Shown: one piece after another, positions 49,636 to 50,640 of the stretch | Numbering within the stretch: the stretch's first letter is position 1 | Layout of the letters: each line of letters starts with the position of its first letter | Origin: Paracoccaceae bacterium | GTDB lineage: Bacteria; Pseudomonadota; Alphaproteobacteria; Rhodobacterales; Rhodobacteraceae | Assembly (NCBI GenBank): GCA_027484915.1 | Contig: JAIXSA010000051.1 | Span: 1-50,640 of the forward strand | Direction: 5' to 3' | Length of the DNA: 50,640 bases | The notes under the pieces: model-generated | Database searches by the model: none | The model's input: only the letters and a program-made list of their open reading frames with translations | Told to the model about the DNA's origin: nothing | Position numbers and translations under genes: made by a program

Positions 49636-49664
49636 TTGACTCTGTACCCCCCTCTCCGTAGAAC
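49636..49664 (+). promoter_or_regulatory. Promoter of the FO ATP synthase operon
   Basis: TTGACT and TAGAAC are separated by exactly 17 nt and lie 27 nt before the atpI start codon. The -35 element is close to consensus. An AAGGAC ribosome binding site follows. Confidence 0.65.
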
Positions 49665-49691
49665 CGCCTCGACCGTGAAAGGACCTGTCCG

Positions 49692-50021
49692 ATGGCGTCC
49701 GAACCCGATCCAGACCATCTGAAGGCTTTGGAAGCGAAGCTGCAGAAGGTGAAGGAAAAGGCACCGCCGCCGCAGGCCAACACGGTCAAGGGTTTCTCGC
49801 AGGGCGAGGTGGCCTGGAGGATGGTGATCGAGCTGGTGACCGGGATGCTTCTCGGGATGGCCATCGGTTACGGGCTGGATGTGCTGTTTGGCACCTTGCC
49901 GATCTTCCTGATCATCTTCTCGCTCTTCGGCTTCGCCGCGGGCGTCAAGACGATGCTTGGCTCGGCGCGGCAACTGGCACGGAAAGCGGCGGAAGACGCC
50001 GCCAAGGACGAAGGGAACTGA
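49692..50021 (+). CDS. atpI: F0F1 ATP synthase subunit I
   Basis: The 109-residue membrane protein has a charged, lysine-rich N-terminus ([21 protein letters not shown]), then two hydrophobic helices ([48 protein letters not shown]) with the conserved glycine pattern of AtpI. AtpI assists assembly of the c-ring and possibly Mg or Ca handling. The subunit a gene follows after 2 nt, the normal order in Rhodobacteraceae, where FO genes are separate from F1. Confidence 0.93.
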   Translation: MASEPDPDHLKALEAKLQKVKEKAPPPQANTVKGFSQGEVAWRMVIELVTGMLLGMAIGYGLDVLFGTLPIFLIIFSLFGFAAGVKTMLGSARQLARKAAEDAAKDEGN

Positions 50022-50023
50022 CG

Positions 50024-50640
50024 ATGGCGACGGAAGAACACGGCAGCGGCCTGCAGATCCACCCGATGGATCAGTTCGTGGTCAAGCCGCTGTTCGGCGA
50101 CGGCCCGATCGAGTGGTACACCCCCACCAACGTCACCCTCTGGATGGGCATCGCCGTCCTTGCGATGATCGCGCTTCTGGTCCTGTCCACCCGCCGCCGC
50201 GCCATCGTCCCCTCGCGCGGGCAGTCGGTGGCCGAGATGTTCTACGGCTTCATCCACAAGATGGTCGAAGACGTCGCCGGCCCCGAAGGCCTGAAGTTCT
50301 TCCCCTACATCATGACACTCTTCATGTTCGTCTTCCTGTCGAACATGCTGGGCCTGATCCCGATGTCCTTCACCACCACCTCGCACATCGCGGTCACGGC
50401 GGTCCTGGCGCTCATGGTTTTCCTGACCGTCACCCTCGTCGGCTTTTACCGCAAGGGCATCGGCTTTCTCGGCATGTTCTGGGTCTCCTCGGCCCCGCTG
50501 ATCCTGCGCCCGATCCTCGCGGTGATCGAGCTCATCTCCTATTTCGTGCGCCCCCTCAGCCACTCCATCCGTCTTGGCGGCAACCTGATGGCCGGTCACG
50601 CCGTGATCAAGGTCTTCGCGGGCTTTGCCGGAGCGATGGG
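50024..50640 (+). CDS. atpB: F0F1 ATP synthase subunit a, 5' part (cut by window end)
   Basis: About 205 codons are visible before the window ends. The reading starts [18 protein letters not shown] and contains several hydrophobic helices, with [29 protein letters not shown] and, near the end, [21 protein letters not shown], which carries the essential arginine facing the c-ring. Subunit a forms the proton half-channels of the FO motor. The gene is intact as far as seen; the final helix lies outside the window. Confidence 0.95.
   Translation, partial: MATEEHGSGLQIHPMDQFVVKPLFGDGPIEWYTPTNVTLWMGIAVLAMIALLVLSTRRRAIVPSRGQSVAEMFYGFIHKMVEDVAGPEGLKFFPYIMTLFMFVFLSNMLGLIPMSFTTTSHIAVTAVLALMVFLTVTLVGFYRKGIGFLGMFWVSSAPLILRPILAVIELISYFVRPLSHSIRLGGNLMAGHAVIKVFAGFAGAM

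Noticed and set aside
1-50640. CRISPR arrays, phage or transposon genes
   Set aside because: No regularly spaced repeats, transposases, integrases or phage structural genes were seen; the repeats present are short palindromic blocks.

Overview
The window (about 50.6 kb, strongly GC-rich) looks like chromosomal DNA of an alphaproteobacterium of the Rhodobacteraceae/Paracoccaceae type (Rhodobacter, Tabrizicola or Gemmobacter-like). Supporting signs are a direct-repeat LexA box of the Rhodobacter form, a zur-znuC-znuB operon divergent from znuA, an AtpI-AtpB start of a separate FO operon, many flavoenzymes, and the characteristic short palindromic repeats. No phage, insertion sequence, integrase or CRISPR array was seen. 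The genes are dense, and many pairs overlap by 4 to 10 nt.

Layout. 0-2.4 kb: glutathione-dependent formaldehyde dehydrogenase, two tandem I78-type inhibitor lipoproteins and a cytochrome c'. 2.4-7.8 kb: an SOS-controlled imuB without imuA or dnaE2 beside it, a stand-alone sigma-54 gene, a hydantoinase/oxoprolinase-family protein, and an elongator tRNA-Met. 7.8-10.8 kb: a class I cytochrome c and an FAD/BBE oxidoreductase, divergent from a GlxA-type AraC regulator. 10.8-14.4 kb: a divergent gluconate module (gnd and a lactonase on one strand, a gluconate 5-dehydrogenase-like SDR and gntK on the other). 14.6-19.6 kb: a cobalamin riboswitch followed by a DUF1636 protein, an ABC importer (ATPase, binding protein, permease) and cobyric acid synthase. 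19.6-22.7 kb: zinc uptake (znuA / zur-znuC-znuB) with a Zur-like site. 22.8-24 kb: an unrecognised Ala-rich protein.

24-43 kb is a catabolic island. On the minus strand lie a PYROXD2-type flavoprotein and a five-gene peptide/opine-type ABC importer. Divergent from it is a packed plus-strand operon: a kynurenine-formamidase-like cyclase, a second PYROXD2-type flavoprotein, a MarR regulator, and an indolepyruvate:ferredoxin oxidoreductase pair (IorA, and IorB with a long C-terminal extension). Next come a two-component flavin monooxygenase pair with its own winged-helix regulator, and an SDR plus FMO-type monooxygenase pair divergent from an AraC regulator. This reads as uptake and oxidation of an aromatic or amino-acid-derived substrate. 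The substrate cannot be named from sequence, and the PYROXD2 pair/cyclase/IorAB set is the best candidate for an undescribed pathway.

43-50.6 kb: a ureohydrolase, a membrane-anchored C13 (legumain-like) peptidase, a dimethylglycine/sarcosine dehydrogenase-like protein, two tandem paralogous small membrane proteins, an ArsR regulator with an operator-like palindrome, and the start of the FO ATP synthase operon (atpI, then atpB cut by the window end).

Three structured repeat families are superimposed on the genes: a 60-65 bp imperfect palindrome placed 7-12 nt after three stop codons; a block of three back-to-back hairpins present twice; and a C-rich hairpin plus GGATATTT-type element present twice, one copy carrying an extra 14-bp-stem hairpin between a binding-protein gene and its permease gene.
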